Below are positions 1 through 9,505 of a stretch of 64,000 bases of DNA, in pieces. The position numbers and the translations under genes were made by a program. Every line of letters begins with the position of its first letter. Position 1 is the stretch's first letter. Origin of the DNA: an uncultured Pseudoxanthomonas sp. (GTDB lineage Bacteria; Pseudomonadota; Gammaproteobacteria; Xanthomonadales; Xanthomonadaceae); contig CAMLGZ010000015.1 of assembly GCA_946479745.1 (NCBI GenBank), forward strand, positions 1-64,000, in the 5' to 3' direction. Below the pieces are notes generated by a model, which was not told the DNA's origin, ran no database searches, and worked only from the letters and a program-made list of their open reading frames with translations.

Positions 1-695
1 AGGGCATGCTGCTGCTGGGCGTGCAGGGCTGCGGCAAGTCGATGCTGGCCAAGGCCACCGCCGGCGGTTTCGGTGTGCCGCTGCTGCGTCTGGATTTCGG
101 CACCCTGTACGACAAGTTCCATGGCGAAACCGAAAAGAACCTGCGTAGCGCGCTGGCCTCGGCCGAACAATTGGCGCCGTGCGTGTTGTGGATCGACGAG
201 ATCGAGAAAGGCCTGGCCGGCGGAACCGGCGGCGGTGAAAGCGACGGCGGCGTGTCGCGGCGCGTTCTGGGATATTTGCTGACCTGGATGGCCGAACGCA
301 AAGGTGCGGTGTTCATCGTCGCCACCGCCAACCAGGTCAGCGAACTGCCGCCGGAACTGCTGCGCAAGGGCCGCTTCGACGAGATATTCTTCGTCGACCT
401 GCCCGATCCCGATGCACGCGTGGAAGTGCTGCGCCTGCATCTGACCCGCCGCAAGCTGGAACCCGAGGACTTCGCGTTACCCGCCTTGGCCGCGGCCAGC
501 AACGGCTTCTCCGGCGCGGAGATCGAACAGGCTATCGTCGCCGCCCTTTACACCGCCCATGCGGAGCAGAAGCCGCTGGACACCGATCTGCTGATGCAGG
601 AAATCCGCAACACGCGTCCGCTGTCGGTGATCATGGCCGAACAGGTGTCGGCGCTGCGCGCCTGGGCCAGCGAGCGCACGGTGCCGGCCGATTGA
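1..695 (+). CDS. AAA+ ATPase, C-terminal part (gene starts before the window)
   Basis: The first visible codons already lead into the Walker A motif GVQGCGKS (nt 18-41), so the N-terminal part of the gene lies outside the window. Walker B reads VLWIDE (about nt 183-200), sensor 1 is ATAN, and LLRKGRFDEIFFV carries the arginine-finger region. This order and the CGKS-type P-loop resemble the Ycf46/FtsH-like AAA+ group, in which an unknown N-terminal region precedes one ATPase domain. A C-terminal helical lid follows (GFSGAEIEQAIVAALYTA). No protease motif (HExxH) follows, so it is not FtsH. Substrate unknown. A GTAGGAGC-type hairpin follows the stop codon and may end or stabilise the transcript. 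Confidence 0.85.
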   Translation, partial: GMLLLGVQGCGKSMLAKATAGGFGVPLLRLDFGTLYDKFHGETEKNLRSALASAEQLAPCVLWIDEIEKGLAGGTGGGESDGGVSRRVLGYLLTWMAERKGAVFIVATANQVSELPPELLRKGRFDEIFFVDLPDPDARVEVLRLHLTRRKLEPEDFALPALAAASNGFSGAEIEQAIVAALYTAHAEQKPLDTDLLMQEIRNTRPLSVIMAEQVSALRAWASERTVPAD

Positions 696-709
696 GCTCG
701 CCCGTGTTC

Positions 710-785
710 TGTAGGAGCGGGCCCTGCCCGCGATGCTCTTGAACGGTCTCCCAGCAAAGCGTCGCGGGCAGGGCCCGCTCCTACA
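710..785. repeat. Inverted repeat, GTAGGAGC-type (copy 1)
   Basis: Two 24-nt arms (710-733 and 762-785) are exact reverse complements and flank a 28-nt loop. The outer end reads TGTAGGAGCGGGCCC. It sits between two convergent genes, the AAA+ ATPase (+) and ggt (-). Four more copies of this hairpin type occur in the window with different inner arm sequence. Confidence 0.9.
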
Positions 786-788
786 AAA

Positions 789-2492
789 TCAATAGCCTGC
801 CGCCTGTCCGTCCTTGCGGCTTTCGGAGGCACCGAAGTACACGCCGGTCTGCGGATCGCGGCGGATCGCCTGGTACCCGCCGTACGGCCCCAGCGCCCAT
901 TCGACATGGTGGCCCTTGTCCATCAGCGCGCGGATGGTTTCGTAGGGAAATCCGTTTTCCAGCTGCACCACGCCGCCGTCGCTCATCGCCGTGTTCTGGC
1001 CGGTGGGTTCGGTGTCGTTCTCATGCTGGATGCGCGGCGCGTCGCCGGCTTCCTGCAGGTTCATGCCGAAATCGATCAGGTTCATCACGATCTGCACGTG
1101 CCCCTGTGGCTGCATCGCACCGCCCATCAGGCCGAAGCTGATGAAGGGCTTGCCGTCCTTGGTGATGAAGGCGGGGATGATGGTCTGGAAGGGACGCTTG
1201 CCGGGTTCGTAGGTATTGGGATGACCGGGCTTGAGCACGAACATCTCGCCGCGGTCCTGCAGGATGAAGCCCAGCCCCGGCGGCGCCATGCCGCTGCCCA
1301 TGCCGCGGTAGTTGGATTGGATCAGCGACACCATCATGCCGTCGGCATCGGCGGTGGTCAGATAGATGGTGTCGCCTTCGTCCAATTCGGCCGGCGTGCC
1401 CGGTTGCACTTCCTTCAACACCTTGTCGGCCGAGATCAGCTTGCGGCGCTGCGCGGCGTACGGCTTGGAGACCAGCTTGGCCACCGGCGCCGGCTGGAAC
1501 GCCGGATCGGCATACCAGCGCGCGCGATCGGCGAAGGCGAGTTTCTTGGCTTCCACGAACAGATGCACGTGTTCGGCGCTGCCGTAGGGAATCTTCGTGA
1601 AATCGTAGCCTTCCAGCACGTTGAGCATCTGCAGCGCGGCGATGCCCTGGCCGTTGGGCGGCAGTTCCCATACGTCATAGCCGCGGTAATTGGTGCTGAC
1701 CGGCTCGACCCATTCGCCGTGATGCGCAGCCAGGTCTTCATAACTGAGGAAACCGCCGTTGGCCTTGAAGTAGGCGCCGATGGTGCGGGCGATGTCGCCC
1801 TTGTAGAACGCATCGCGGCCGCCGTCGGAAATCTTCTGCAGGGTGTCGGCCAGATTCGGGTTCTTCCACAGCTCGCCGGTGCGCGGTGCGCGCCCACCGA
1901 CGGTGAACTGTTCGCTGAAGCCCGGGTACTTGGACAGGCGCGGCACCGAACGGGCCCAGTAATAGGCGATGGTTTCGGCGACCGGATGGCCCTCGCGCGC
2001 ATAGCGGATGGCCGGCGCCAGCACCTCTTTCATCGGCACCTTGCCGAAGCGGTCGTGCAAGGCGAACCAGCCATCCACCGCGCCCGGCACGCTGACCGGC
2101 AACGGACCCAGCGGCGGGATGTCGGTGAGGCCCTGCTTCTGGAAATAGTCCAGCGTCAGCGATTTGGGCGAGCGGCCCGAACCGTTGTAGCCATAAAGCT
2201 TCTTCGTCTTCGGGTCCCAGACGATGGCGAACAGATCGCCACCCATGCCATTGCCGGTGGGCTCCATCAATCCCAGCGCGGCATTGGCGGCGATGGCCGC
2301 ATCGACCGCGCTGCCGCCCCGCTTCATCACATCCAATGCGATCTGCGTGGCCAACGGATGCGAAGTGGCCGCCATCGCATGCGACGCGATGACTTCCGAG
2401 CGGGTGGCGAAATCACGCCCGGTGATGCGGTCGGCGGCGCTGGCGGACAAGGCCGCCGGCAACGTCAGCAGAAGCAGTATCGCGATGCGCAT
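789..2492 (-). CDS. ggt: Gamma-glutamyltransferase, secreted
   Basis: The 567-residue product belongs to the Ntn-hydrolase gamma-glutamyltransferase family, which cleaves glutathione and other gamma-glutamyl compounds, usually in the periplasm. A Sec signal peptide is clear (MRIAILLLLTLPAALSASA). The family motif GNGMGGDLF lies near residue 85. The autoprocessing nucleophile is the Thr of GDT at about residue 375, where the proenzyme would be cut into large and small subunits. I chose the ATG at 2492 because GGAG precedes it by 7 nt; an in-frame TTG 15 nt upstream is a poorer start. The GMGSGMAPPG stretch after the nucleophile suggests the broader YwrD-like branch rather than classical E. coli GGT. 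Confidence 0.9.
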   Translation of the reverse strand: MRIAILLLLTLPAALSASAADRITGRDFATRSEVIASHAMAATSHPLATQIALDVMKRGGSAVDAAIAANAALGLMEPTGNGMGGDLFAIVWDPKTKKLYGYNGSGRSPKSLTLDYFQKQGLTDIPPLGPLPVSVPGAVDGWFALHDRFGKVPMKEVLAPAIRYAREGHPVAETIAYYWARSVPRLSKYPGFSEQFTVGGRAPRTGELWKNPNLADTLQKISDGGRDAFYKGDIARTIGAYFKANGGFLSYEDLAAHHGEWVEPVSTNYRGYDVWELPPNGQGIAALQMLNVLEGYDFTKIPYGSAEHVHLFVEAKKLAFADRARWYADPAFQPAPVAKLVSKPYAAQRRKLISADKVLKEVQPGTPAELDEGDTIYLTTADADGMMVSLIQSNYRGMGSGMAPPGLGFILQDRGEMFVLKPGHPNTYEPGKRPFQTIIPAFITKDGKPFISFGLMGGAMQPQGHVQIVMNLIDFGMNLQEAGDAPRIQHENDTEPTGQNTAMSDGGVVQLENGFPYETIRALMDKGHHVEWALGPYGGYQAIRRDPQTGVYFGASESRKDGQAAGY

Positions 2493-2580
2493 CGTTATTC
2501 TCCGCAAATCGGTTCGGTACCGGCGCGCCGGCCTGCTGTGAGTGGGCGTGCAGTGGGTGAGCGTGCTATGGACGACCTTA

Positions 2581-3276
2581 TCAGCTGCGCCGGAACCAGC
2601 CGGTGATGCTGTAGCGATCTTCTTTCGCCCATGGCGCCACCAAACTGACCTGATGCGCCTGCGGCACCTGGAACAGGCTCAGCGAATTCCAGTGCGGAGT
2701 GAAGGTGTCGCTGATCCGCTGGCCCTTCTCTACGAACTGCAGTAGTCCGCCCCAATCCGATTGCCATCCCCGGGTAAGGTTGATCACGTAGGCGAACGCG
2801 CGATCCTCGTCCTGCGCCTTGTCGCTATGCAAAGTGAGGAAATGCCCCGGGCGGTATCGTGCGGCCTGGGCGCTGACCATGCGTATCGCGGAATCTCCCG
2901 TGAGTTCCCGCGCGAAACCCAGGAATTGCGGACTGTTGAGGAAGTCGAGCACCACGTGAAGGATCAGTCCCGGCTCGCGGCCTTCCCGGCGCGCATCGAC
3001 CATCCGGTAGCGGTCGTAGACGAATTCGAAACCTGTTTTAGCGCGCCGATAGGCCGCTTCCAACAGCGCCGTCTCTTCAGGCGCTCCGGGCATCGGTACG
3101 GGATGGGCAGACGTCGGCAGGTCGGCGCGCTGGGCTATTTCCCAAGGCACTTCATCGCGAAGGCACGCGTGCAGCCTGTCCGCTGCCGGCTCCTGCAGAA
3201 AATTCAGTACTTGCAGGCGGCGATGGCTTTTCAGCCTTTCCTGCAGGGGTCCGATATCGAGTTCGTTGCTGATCAT
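2581..3276 (-). CDS. 2OG-Fe(II) oxygenase (proline hydroxylase-like)
   Basis: The 231-residue protein shows the double-stranded beta-helix metal triad H150-x-D152 (LTLHSDK) and H208 (QAHQV), with R221 in RYSITGW as the likely 2-oxoglutarate ligand. The DWGGLLQF and SLSLFQVPQAHQV blocks are typical of the prolyl-hydroxylase branch that includes Tpa1/OGFOD1-type enzymes. Family knowledge says such enzymes hydroxylate proline in a protein, but the substrate is not inferable here. There is no signal peptide, so it is cytoplasmic. It lies on the minus strand between ggt and a small secreted protein, with no clear operon. Confidence 0.85.
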   Translation of the reverse strand: MISNELDIGPLQERLKSHRRLQVLNFLQEPAADRLHACLRDEVPWEIAQRADLPTSAHPVPMPGAPEETALLEAAYRRAKTGFEFVYDRYRMVDARREGREPGLILHVVLDFLNSPQFLGFARELTGDSAIRMVSAQAARYRPGHFLTLHSDKAQDEDRAFAYVINLTRGWQSDWGGLLQFVEKGQRISDTFTPHWNSLSLFQVPQAHQVSLVAPWAKEDRYSITGWFRRS

Positions 3277-3350
3277 TGTCCGTCAAGCGCAGAAAGATCG
3301 CCAAGGTCCGGCAATCCGAACGCCGACGATTCTCTCATGCGCTCGCCGGA

Positions 3351-3989
3351 CTACGGCCAGGCAGGCGGATTCGCTTGCCAAGCCGCATGGACTTCGGTCA
3401 GACGAGCCCGATCCTGCTCGCGCCATTCCGGCAACAATCGCGCGAAATTGGCGGCATCGCTCCATAGGCCAGGTTCGGTTCGCACCGCAGCCGCATACCA
3501 TTGCACCGCCTCGGCCTTGCGGTCCAGGCTCCACAAAGACAGCGCCATCGTCGGCGGCACCCAGGTCGGGGTGCCGAAACCGGCGGCCAGTTCGTTCCAC
3601 AAGCCGAAAGCCTGCGCATAGTCGGCGTTGCGGTACAGGTCCCAGGCGTAGTTCCAGCGCACCGCCCGTCCGATGCCGCTGTTCTGGGCAGTGCTCGACA
3701 CCGCCTGCTCATATAGCGTCTTACCCAGCTCGGCGCGATTGTCGGACAGGGCGACGTGGGCCAGCTGCGCCGTCGCTTCGACGGTCTTGCGGCCACGCTC
3801 GCGCATTTTCACCAGCTCGGCGGCCAGAGCGTCGCCCTCGCCTTCCGCCGCCACGATCTTACGGACGGTGGAAACGTCCTGATCGAAATAGAACTCCTTC
3901 GGCTTGGTCATCGTCTGCCCTTGCGCGGCGGCGGCGGACAACACCAGCAAGGCCAGCATGGCGGCCTGAAAAATACGGAATCGAGTCAC
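3351..3989 (-). CDS. Secreted TPR-like protein of unknown function
   Basis: I did not recognise a named family. The product is about 212 residues with an N-terminal signal peptide (hydrophobic run around MLALLVLSAAAAQG). The body is alpha-helical and resembles degenerate tetratricopeptide repeats (WNYAWDLYRNADYAQAFGLW followed by a second helix pair). A GTG at 3989 is preferred because AAGGGG lies 7 nt upstream; a GTG six codons earlier lacks this. It may be a periplasmic scaffold. It is convergent with nothing and divergent from the indolepyruvate oxidoreductase gene, so 3990-4153 should hold both promoters. Confidence 0.75.
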   Translation of the reverse strand: MTRFRIFQAAMLALLVLSAAAAQGQTMTKPKEFYFDQDVSTVRKIVAAEGEGDALAAELVKMRERGRKTVEATAQLAHVALSDNRAELGKTLYEQAVSSTAQNSGIGRAVRWNYAWDLYRNADYAQAFGLWNELAAGFGTPTWVPPTMALSLWSLDRKAEAVQWYAAAVRTEPGLWSDAANFARLLPEWREQDRARLTEVHAAWQANPPAWP

Positions 3990-4153
3990 ACGGTTTCCCC
4001 TTACCACTTTTTACCTCCCCAAGCCCATCCTAACCGCTGCAGCGCACAACAGGTGAGCGAAAACGGTCACATATTACCGCGCTGATACAATTTCGCATCC
4101 TGCGCCGGAGCTATGCCGGCGCCGCCAGCCGCCTCCAATCCCCCAGGCCAGCC

Positions 4154-7100
4154 ATGACCAGCACCGCCGAACTCACCTCGCCGTCTTCCGCCAACACGCC
4201 GGCGATCGACACGCTGGACAACGACTACACCCTGGAACACAAATACACCCGCACCGACGGCCGCATCTACCTGAGCGGGGTGCAGGCGCTGGTCCGCCTG
4301 CCGCTGATGCAGCGCCTGCGCGACCAGGCCGCCGGGCTGAACACCGCCGGTTTCATCAGCGGCTACCGCGGCTCGCCGCTGGGCGGCTTCGACCTGGAAT
4401 TGTGGCGGGCCAAGAAGCACCTGGCCGAAGCGCAGGTGAAGTTCATCCCCGGTCTCAACGAGGACCTGGGCGCGACCATGGTCTGGGGCACGCAGCAGAC
4501 CAACCTGTTCCCAGGCGCCAAGGTCGAGGGCGTGTACTCGATGTGGTACGGCAAGGGCCCCGGCGTGGACCGCTGCGGCGACGTGTTCAAGCACGGCAAC
4601 GCCGCCGGCACCTCCAAGCATGGCGGCGTGCTGGCGATGGCCGCCGACGACCACAACTGCCGCAGCTCCACGCTGCCGCACGGTTCGGAAGACGAATTCG
4701 TCAGCGCGATGATGCCGGTGCTGAACCCGGCTGGCGTGCAGGACATCCTGGACCTGGGCCTGGTGGGCTGGGCGATGAGCCGCTATACCGGGCGCTGGAT
4801 CGGCTTCAAGACGATTGCCGAGACGGTGGAATCGTCGGCTTCGGTGGAAGTGAATCCGTTCGCGCGGCGCATCGTGCTGCCGGAGGATTTCGAGATGCCG
4901 GCCGGCGGCTTGAACATCCGCTGGCCCGATCCGCCGCTGGACCAGGAAATGCGCCTGCACCGTTATGCGGTCAAGGCCGCGCAGGCCTTCGCTCGCGCCA
5001 ACGGCGTGGACCGTATCGTGCTGGATTCGCCGCGTGCGCGCCTGGGCATCGTCACCACCGGCAAGAGCTACCTGGACGTGCTGCAGGCGTTGGAATACCT
5101 GGGCCTGGACGAAGCCGCCTGCGCCGACATCGGCATCCGCGTGTACAAGGTCGGCATGACCTGGCCGCTGGAGCCGGTGGGCATCGCCGCCTTCGCGCAC
5201 GGGCTGGAAGACATCGTGGTGGTGGAAGAGAAGCGCGCCTTCATCGAACGGCAGATGAAGGAACAGTTCTACAACTGGCCGGCCAGCGCCGGCCCGCGTC
5301 CGTCCATCGTCGGCAAGTACGACGAGGCCGGCGAATGGATCCTGCCTTCGACTGGCGAGCTGACGCCGGCAACGATTGCCGGAGTGATCGGCAAGCGCAT
5401 CCAGCGCTTTTTCACTACTGAATCCATCGAGCAGCGTTTGCGCTGGATGGTGGAGAAGGAAGCCGAGATGGCGCTGCCGCGCGCCAACTTCCCGCGCGTG
5501 CCGCACTATTGCAGCGGCTGTCCGCACAACACCTCCACGGTGGTGCCGGAGGGTTCGCGCGCGCTGGGCGGCATCGGCTGCCACTACATGGTGACGTGGA
5601 TGGACCGCGACACCGACACCTTCACCCACATGGGCGGCGAAGGCGTGACCTGGTCGGGGCAGGCGCCGTTCACCGAAACCGAGCACGTGTTCCAGAACCT
5701 GGGCGATGGCACGTTCTTCCATTCCGGCTCCCTGGCGGTACGCCAGTCGGTGGCTACCGGCGTCAACATCACCTACAAGATCCTCTACAACGACGCGGTG
5801 GCGATGACCGGCGGCCAGCCGGTGGACGGGACGCTGTCGGTGCCGCAGATCGCGCACATGATGCGCGCCGAGGGCGTGCAGACGATCGTCGTGGTCAGCG
5901 ACGAAATCGAGAAATGGAGCAAGCCGGAGATCTTCCCGAGCGGCGTGGAGTTCTTCGACCGCAAGCGCCTGGACGAAGTGCAAAAACAGCTGCGCGAAGT
6001 GAAAGGCGTGTCGATCCTGATCTACGACCAGACCTGCGCCACCGAAAAACGCCGCCGCCGCAAGCGCGGCAAGCTGGCCGACCCGCAGAAGCGGGTGATG
6101 GTCAACACACTGGTCTGCGAGGGCTGCGGCGATTGCGGCGTGAAAAGTTTCTGCGTGTCGGTGCTGCCGAAGGAAACCGAATTCGGACGCAAGCGCGAGA
6201 TCGACCAGTCCAACTGCAACAAGGACTACAGCTGCGTCAACGGCTTCTGCCCCAGCTTCGTCACCCTGCACGGCGGCGGCCCGCGCAAGGGCAAGAAAAA
6301 GGATCCCGCCGAGCTGCTGGCCAGCTTGCCGGCGCCGGTGTTCAAGGCCGATTTCCAGCAACCCTGGAACATCCTCATCACCGGCGTCGGCGGTACCGGC
6401 GTGGTCACCATCGGCGCGCTGCTGGGCATGGCCGGGCACTTGGAAGGCAAAGGCGCCAGCGTGCTGGACCAGACCGGACTGGCGCAGAAGGGCGGCGCGG
6501 TCACCACCCACATCCGCATCGCGCGCACGCCCGAAGACATCCACGCCGTACGCATCGCCGCCGGCGAAGCCGATGTGGTGCTGGGTTGCGACATGGTGGT
6601 GGTCAACGACTACTGGGTGCTGTCGAAAGTGCGCGGCGAGCGCTCGCAGGTGGTGTTGAACACCTACCAGGCCATGCCCGGAACCTTCACCACGCGTCCG
6701 GACATGGAATTTCCGGCGGCCGGCATTCTCTCTGCGGTCACCCAGGCGCTGGGTGGACGCGCGCCGCTGCAGGTCGACGCCACGGTGCTGGCTACTGCGT
6801 TGATGGGCGATGCGATCGCGGCCAACCTGTTCATGCTGGGCTACGCCTGGCAACAGGGCCTGGTGCCGATCTCCTATGAAGCGATCATGCGTGCGGTGGA
6901 ATTGAACGGCGCGGCGGTGGAGATGAATCGCCAGGCCTTCGCCTGGGGCCGTCTGGCCGTGGTCAATCCGGTGGCGGTCGCCGAAGCGGCCGGCGTGATC
7001 CACAACGCGCAGACCGAGTCCGAGCGCACCCCGCACACTCTGCAGATCCTGCCGCCGGGCGAATGGGAAACCAGCGAGTGGGCCAGCCCCAGCGCCCCGC

Positions 7101-7861
7101 GCACGCCGGACAACGAACACGAAGTGCGCGGCTTGCAGGACGCCGGCAGCCATGACGGCAATGTCGCCTTCCTGCCGCTGGACGATCTGCGCCTGTCGCG
7201 CTCGCTGGACGAACTGATCCAGCGCCGCGTCGCCTTCCTGACCGAGTACCAGAACGCCGCCTACGCCAAGCGCTACAGCGCGCTGGTGGACAAGACCCGC
7301 GATGCCGAACACGTGCGCGCGCCGGGTTCGACTGCGCTGAGCGAGGCGGTGGCCCGCTACTTCTTCAAGCTGATGGCCTACAAGGACGAATACGAAGTGG
7401 CCCGGCTGTACACCAGCGGAGATTTCAAGCGCAAGCTGGAGCAGCAGTTCGACGGCGACTACAAGCTGCACTTCCATCTGGCGCCGCCGCTGCTGGCCAA
7501 GAAGGATGCGCAGGGCCGGCTGATCAAGCAGGAATTCGGGCCGTGGATCTTCAGCGCGTTCAAGCTGATGGCCAAGTTCAAGTTCCTGCGTGGCGGCATG
7601 CTCGATATCTTCGGCTACACCGAAGAGCGCAAAGGCGAGCGCAGGCTGATCGGCGACTATGAGAAGACGATCGGCGGACTTCTTGCTTCCCTCAGTGCGG
7701 ACAATCTGCCTTTAGCCGCCGAAATCGCCAGCATTCCCGAACACATCCGCGGCTACGGCCATGTCAAGGAAGCGCATCTGCACAAGGCCAAGGCGCGGGA
7801 AGCGGCGCTGTTGGACAAGTGGAACAACCCGCGGGAGATTCCGCTGGTGCAGGCGGCCTGA
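4154..7861 (+). CDS. Indolepyruvate/2-oxoacid:ferredoxin oxidoreductase, IorA-IorB fusion
   Basis: The 1235-residue protein fuses the parts that archaea keep as IorA and IorB. It oxidatively decarboxylates aryl-pyruvates (indolepyruvate, phenylpyruvate from aromatic amino-acid transamination) to acyl-CoA, passing electrons to ferredoxin. A pyruvate:ferredoxin oxidoreductase-like N-terminal region is followed by a CSGCPHNTS motif near residue 453, a thiamine-diphosphate region (GGEGVTWSGQ) and a cysteine cluster starting CEGCGDC near 655, probably for iron-sulfur binding. A gamma-type domain follows (GVGGTGVVTIG, about 743), then a C-terminal domain typical of the proteobacterial fusion. It stands alone, with a hairpin after its stop codon. 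Confidence 0.92.
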   Translation: MTSTAELTSPSSANTPAIDTLDNDYTLEHKYTRTDGRIYLSGVQALVRLPLMQRLRDQAAGLNTAGFISGYRGSPLGGFDLELWRAKKHLAEAQVKFIPGLNEDLGATMVWGTQQTNLFPGAKVEGVYSMWYGKGPGVDRCGDVFKHGNAAGTSKHGGVLAMAADDHNCRSSTLPHGSEDEFVSAMMPVLNPAGVQDILDLGLVGWAMSRYTGRWIGFKTIAETVESSASVEVNPFARRIVLPEDFEMPAGGLNIRWPDPPLDQEMRLHRYAVKAAQAFARANGVDRIVLDSPRARLGIVTTGKSYLDVLQALEYLGLDEAACADIGIRVYKVGMTWPLEPVGIAAFAHGLEDIVVVEEKRAFIERQMKEQFYNWPASAGPRPSIVGKYDEAGEWILPSTGELTPATIAGVIGKRIQRFFTTESIEQRLRWMVEKEAEMALPRANFPRVPHYCSGCPHNTSTVVPEGSRALGGIGCHYMVTWMDRDTDTFTHMGGEGVTWSGQAPFTETEHVFQNLGDGTFFHSGSLAVRQSVATGVNITYKILYNDAVAMTGGQPVDGTLSVPQIAHMMRAEGVQTIVVVSDEIEKWSKPEIFPSGVEFFDRKRLDEVQKQLREVKGVSILIYDQTCATEKRRRRKRGKLADPQKRVMVNTLVCEGCGDCGVKSFCVSVLPKETEFGRKREIDQSNCNKDYSCVNGFCPSFVTLHGGGPRKGKKKDPAELLASLPAPVFKADFQQPWNILITGVGGTGVVTIGALLGMAGHLEGKGASVLDQTGLAQKGGAVTTHIRIARTPEDIHAVRIAAGEADVVLGCDMVVVNDYWVLSKVRGERSQVVLNTYQAMPGTFTTRPDMEFPAAGILSAVTQALGGRAPLQVDATVLATALMGDAIAANLFMLGYAWQQGLVPISYEAIMRAVELNGAAVEMNRQAFAWGRLAVVNPVAVAEAAGVIHNAQTESERTPHTLQILPPGEWETSEWASPSAPRTPDNEHEVRGLQDAGSHDGNVAFLPLDDLRLSRSLDELIQRRVAFLTEYQNAAYAKRYSALVDKTRDAEHVRAPGSTALSEAVARYFFKLMAYKDEYEVARLYTSGDFKRKLEQQFDGDYKLHFHLAPPLLAKKDAQGRLIKQEFGPWIFSAFKLMAKFKFLRGGMLDIFGYTEERKGERRLIGDYEKTIGGLLASLSADNLPLAAEIASIPEHIRGYGHVKEAHLHKAKAREAALLDKWNNPREIPLVQAA

Positions 7862-7878
7862 GCCGGTCGACAAGCGAG

Positions 7879-7910
7879 AATGCGGGCTGGACCCTCGGGC
7901 CCGCATTTGA
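7879..7910 (+). terminator. Hairpin after the indolepyruvate oxidoreductase gene
   Basis: A 9-bp GC-rich stem (AATGCGGGC with GCCCGCATT) begins 17 nt after the stop codon. Only three T residues follow, so it is a weak intrinsic terminator at best. Confidence 0.4.
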
Positions 7911-7988
7911 ACTATCGGTCTTCAGCTTGCCCGCCAGCGCCGATGTCCTGGTTCCGGAAATCTGGACAGCATGGCGTACCTTACATCA

Positions 7989-8081
7989 ATTCATGAATCT
8001 ATTCATAGATGATGGCATGGCTTGAGATTTGTCTAGCTATAGCTCTAAATTGACTTGATTATTTATTCATAAATCTATTCA
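7989..8081. promoter_or_regulatory. Repeated operator-like sites upstream of yjjJ
   Basis: The 18-bp sequence ATTCATGAATCTATTCAT (7989-8006) recurs as ATTCATAAATCTATTCAA at 8065-8082, 76 bp apart. The first ten bases of copy 1 form a perfect palindrome. The surrounding 100 bp is strikingly A/T-rich for this genome. TTGACT at 8050-8055 is a plausible -35 element just before copy 2, and no Shine-Dalgarno is seen before the ATG at 8090. The likely reading is autoregulation by the helix-turn-helix domain of the downstream protein; that is inference. Confidence 0.5.
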
Positions 8082-8089
8082 ATACTCGT

Positions 8090-9463
8090 ATGGAAAATCT
8101 CCGGACGAGCCAATTGGAAGATCTTCTGCGCTTGCGGAGTCCGCAAAACGCAGCGGAACTGGCGGCCGCGCTGGGAATCAGCCAGCCGACCCTTTCGCGT
8201 CTGGTGGCATCCAGCGATCGCGTTGTCCGCATCGGCAATGCCAGGGCGGCGCGTTATGTTCTGAGCCGTGAGGTTGCGCGTGCCGGCCAATCGTGGCCCC
8301 TTTACCGCATAGACGCTTATGGCCAGGCGGAGACCCTTGGCGAACTGCGCGCCTTGCACGGCGATGAGTTCCATTTCCAACCCGCGCGGCCTTTGCCCAC
8401 CTTCCTCGAAGGCGATTTTGCCAAAGGCCTATTTCCCGGCCTGCCCTGGTTTCTCGATGACCAACGCCCGCAGGGGTTCCTGGGCCGCACATTCGCGCGT
8501 CGTGTCGCTGCGGACGTCGGCGCATCGGAAGATCTGACCCGCTGGCGACCTGACGACGTGGTGCTTGCCCTGCTGCGCTACGGGCACGATCAACCCGGCG
8601 ATCTCGTCCTGGGTGAGCTCGCGCTTCAGAACGCATTGCAGAATGCACTGGCCCCGGAAGACGCCATGCCCATCGCCGAACGCGAGACCCGCTATCCCCT
8701 GCTCGCCGAAGCGGTGCTGCGTGGCGAGAACACCGGTTCATCCGCAGGCGGCGAACAACCCAAGTTTCTGGCGACCTTGCGTGGGGACGATGGCTTCCAG
8801 CCGGTGATCGTGAAGTTCAGCGAACGCGGCGAAACACCGGCCGCCCGGCGTTGGGCCGACTTGTTGCGCTGCGAGCAGATTGCGGGGGCAGTCCTGAACG
8901 CGCATGGCCAGCCCGCTGCCCTGGGCGAGATCGTGGAGGCCGATGGCCGCAGGTTCCTGCAATCGATCCGCTTCGACCGTACTTCCGTGCTGGGCCGTCA
9001 CGGACTCGTGTCGCTATCGGCGCTGGATGCTGCCTTCTACGGTCACGGCCGCATCGACTGGTGGCGCTTCGCGCCGCAACTGCAACGCGATGGCTGGATC
9101 GATGCCCAGAACGCCCAGCGGCTGCGCGTACTCGGGTGGTTCGGCGCGCTGATCGCCAACAACGACATGCACTTGGGCAACGCCGCCCTGGTCCTCGCCG
9201 ATAACCGGCCGCTTGTGCTGGCACCCGCCTACGACATGCTGCCGATGCATTTTCGTCCCGCCGCCAGCGGCGAAATAGTGCCCCGCGAATATGCCGTCAC
9301 CTTGCCCACACCGGAATTCCGGGAGGACTGGCGCGTGGCAGCGACCCTGGCGCTGGCGTTCTGGCGACAAGTCGCGGATAACCCCGCGCTATCGGAAACC
9401 TTCCGGCGCATCGCGGAAGGAGCGTTGACTGCGCTGGGCCACGCGATGGCACGGCAACGCTAG
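8090..9463 (+). CDS. yjjJ: HipA-family toxin of the YjjJ (HipH) type
   Basis: The 457-residue protein has an N-terminal winged-helix/HTH region (about 1-60, with AAALGISQPTLSRLV as recognition helix) fused to a HipA-like Ser/Thr-kinase-fold domain. Key motifs are SSAGGEQPKFL (P-loop-like), FLQSIRFDR, IANNDMHLGNAAL (catalytic D, H and N, about residue 353) and LAPAYDMLPM (metal-binding Asp). Length and domain order match E. coli YjjJ, where no separate HipB antitoxin is encoded next door and the DNA-binding part sits on the same chain. None is seen here either. The A/T-rich upstream region with two repeated sites suggests self-regulation. It may be a horizontally acquired stress gene. Identity with YjjJ rather than another HipA subgroup is likely, not certain. 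Confidence 0.85.
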   Translation: MENLRTSQLEDLLRLRSPQNAAELAAALGISQPTLSRLVASSDRVVRIGNARAARYVLSREVARAGQSWPLYRIDAYGQAETLGELRALHGDEFHFQPARPLPTFLEGDFAKGLFPGLPWFLDDQRPQGFLGRTFARRVAADVGASEDLTRWRPDDVVLALLRYGHDQPGDLVLGELALQNALQNALAPEDAMPIAERETRYPLLAEAVLRGENTGSSAGGEQPKFLATLRGDDGFQPVIVKFSERGETPAARRWADLLRCEQIAGAVLNAHGQPAALGEIVEADGRRFLQSIRFDRTSVLGRHGLVSLSALDAAFYGHGRIDWWRFAPQLQRDGWIDAQNAQRLRVLGWFGALIANNDMHLGNAALVLADNRPLVLAPAYDMLPMHFRPAASGEIVPREYAVTLPTPEFREDWRVAATLALAFWRQVADNPALSETFRRIAEGALTALGHAMARQR

Positions 9464-9505
9464 CGAACGTCGTTGTCGATGCTGGGCGAGCGATGCAAAT
9501 GCGGA

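Noticed and set aside
4067..7477. Minus-strand open frame of over 1100 codons opposite the indolepyruvate oxidoreductase gene
   Set aside because: High-GC shadow frame rich in His/Arg/Gly with no family motif or start site; the plus strand has a clear gene.
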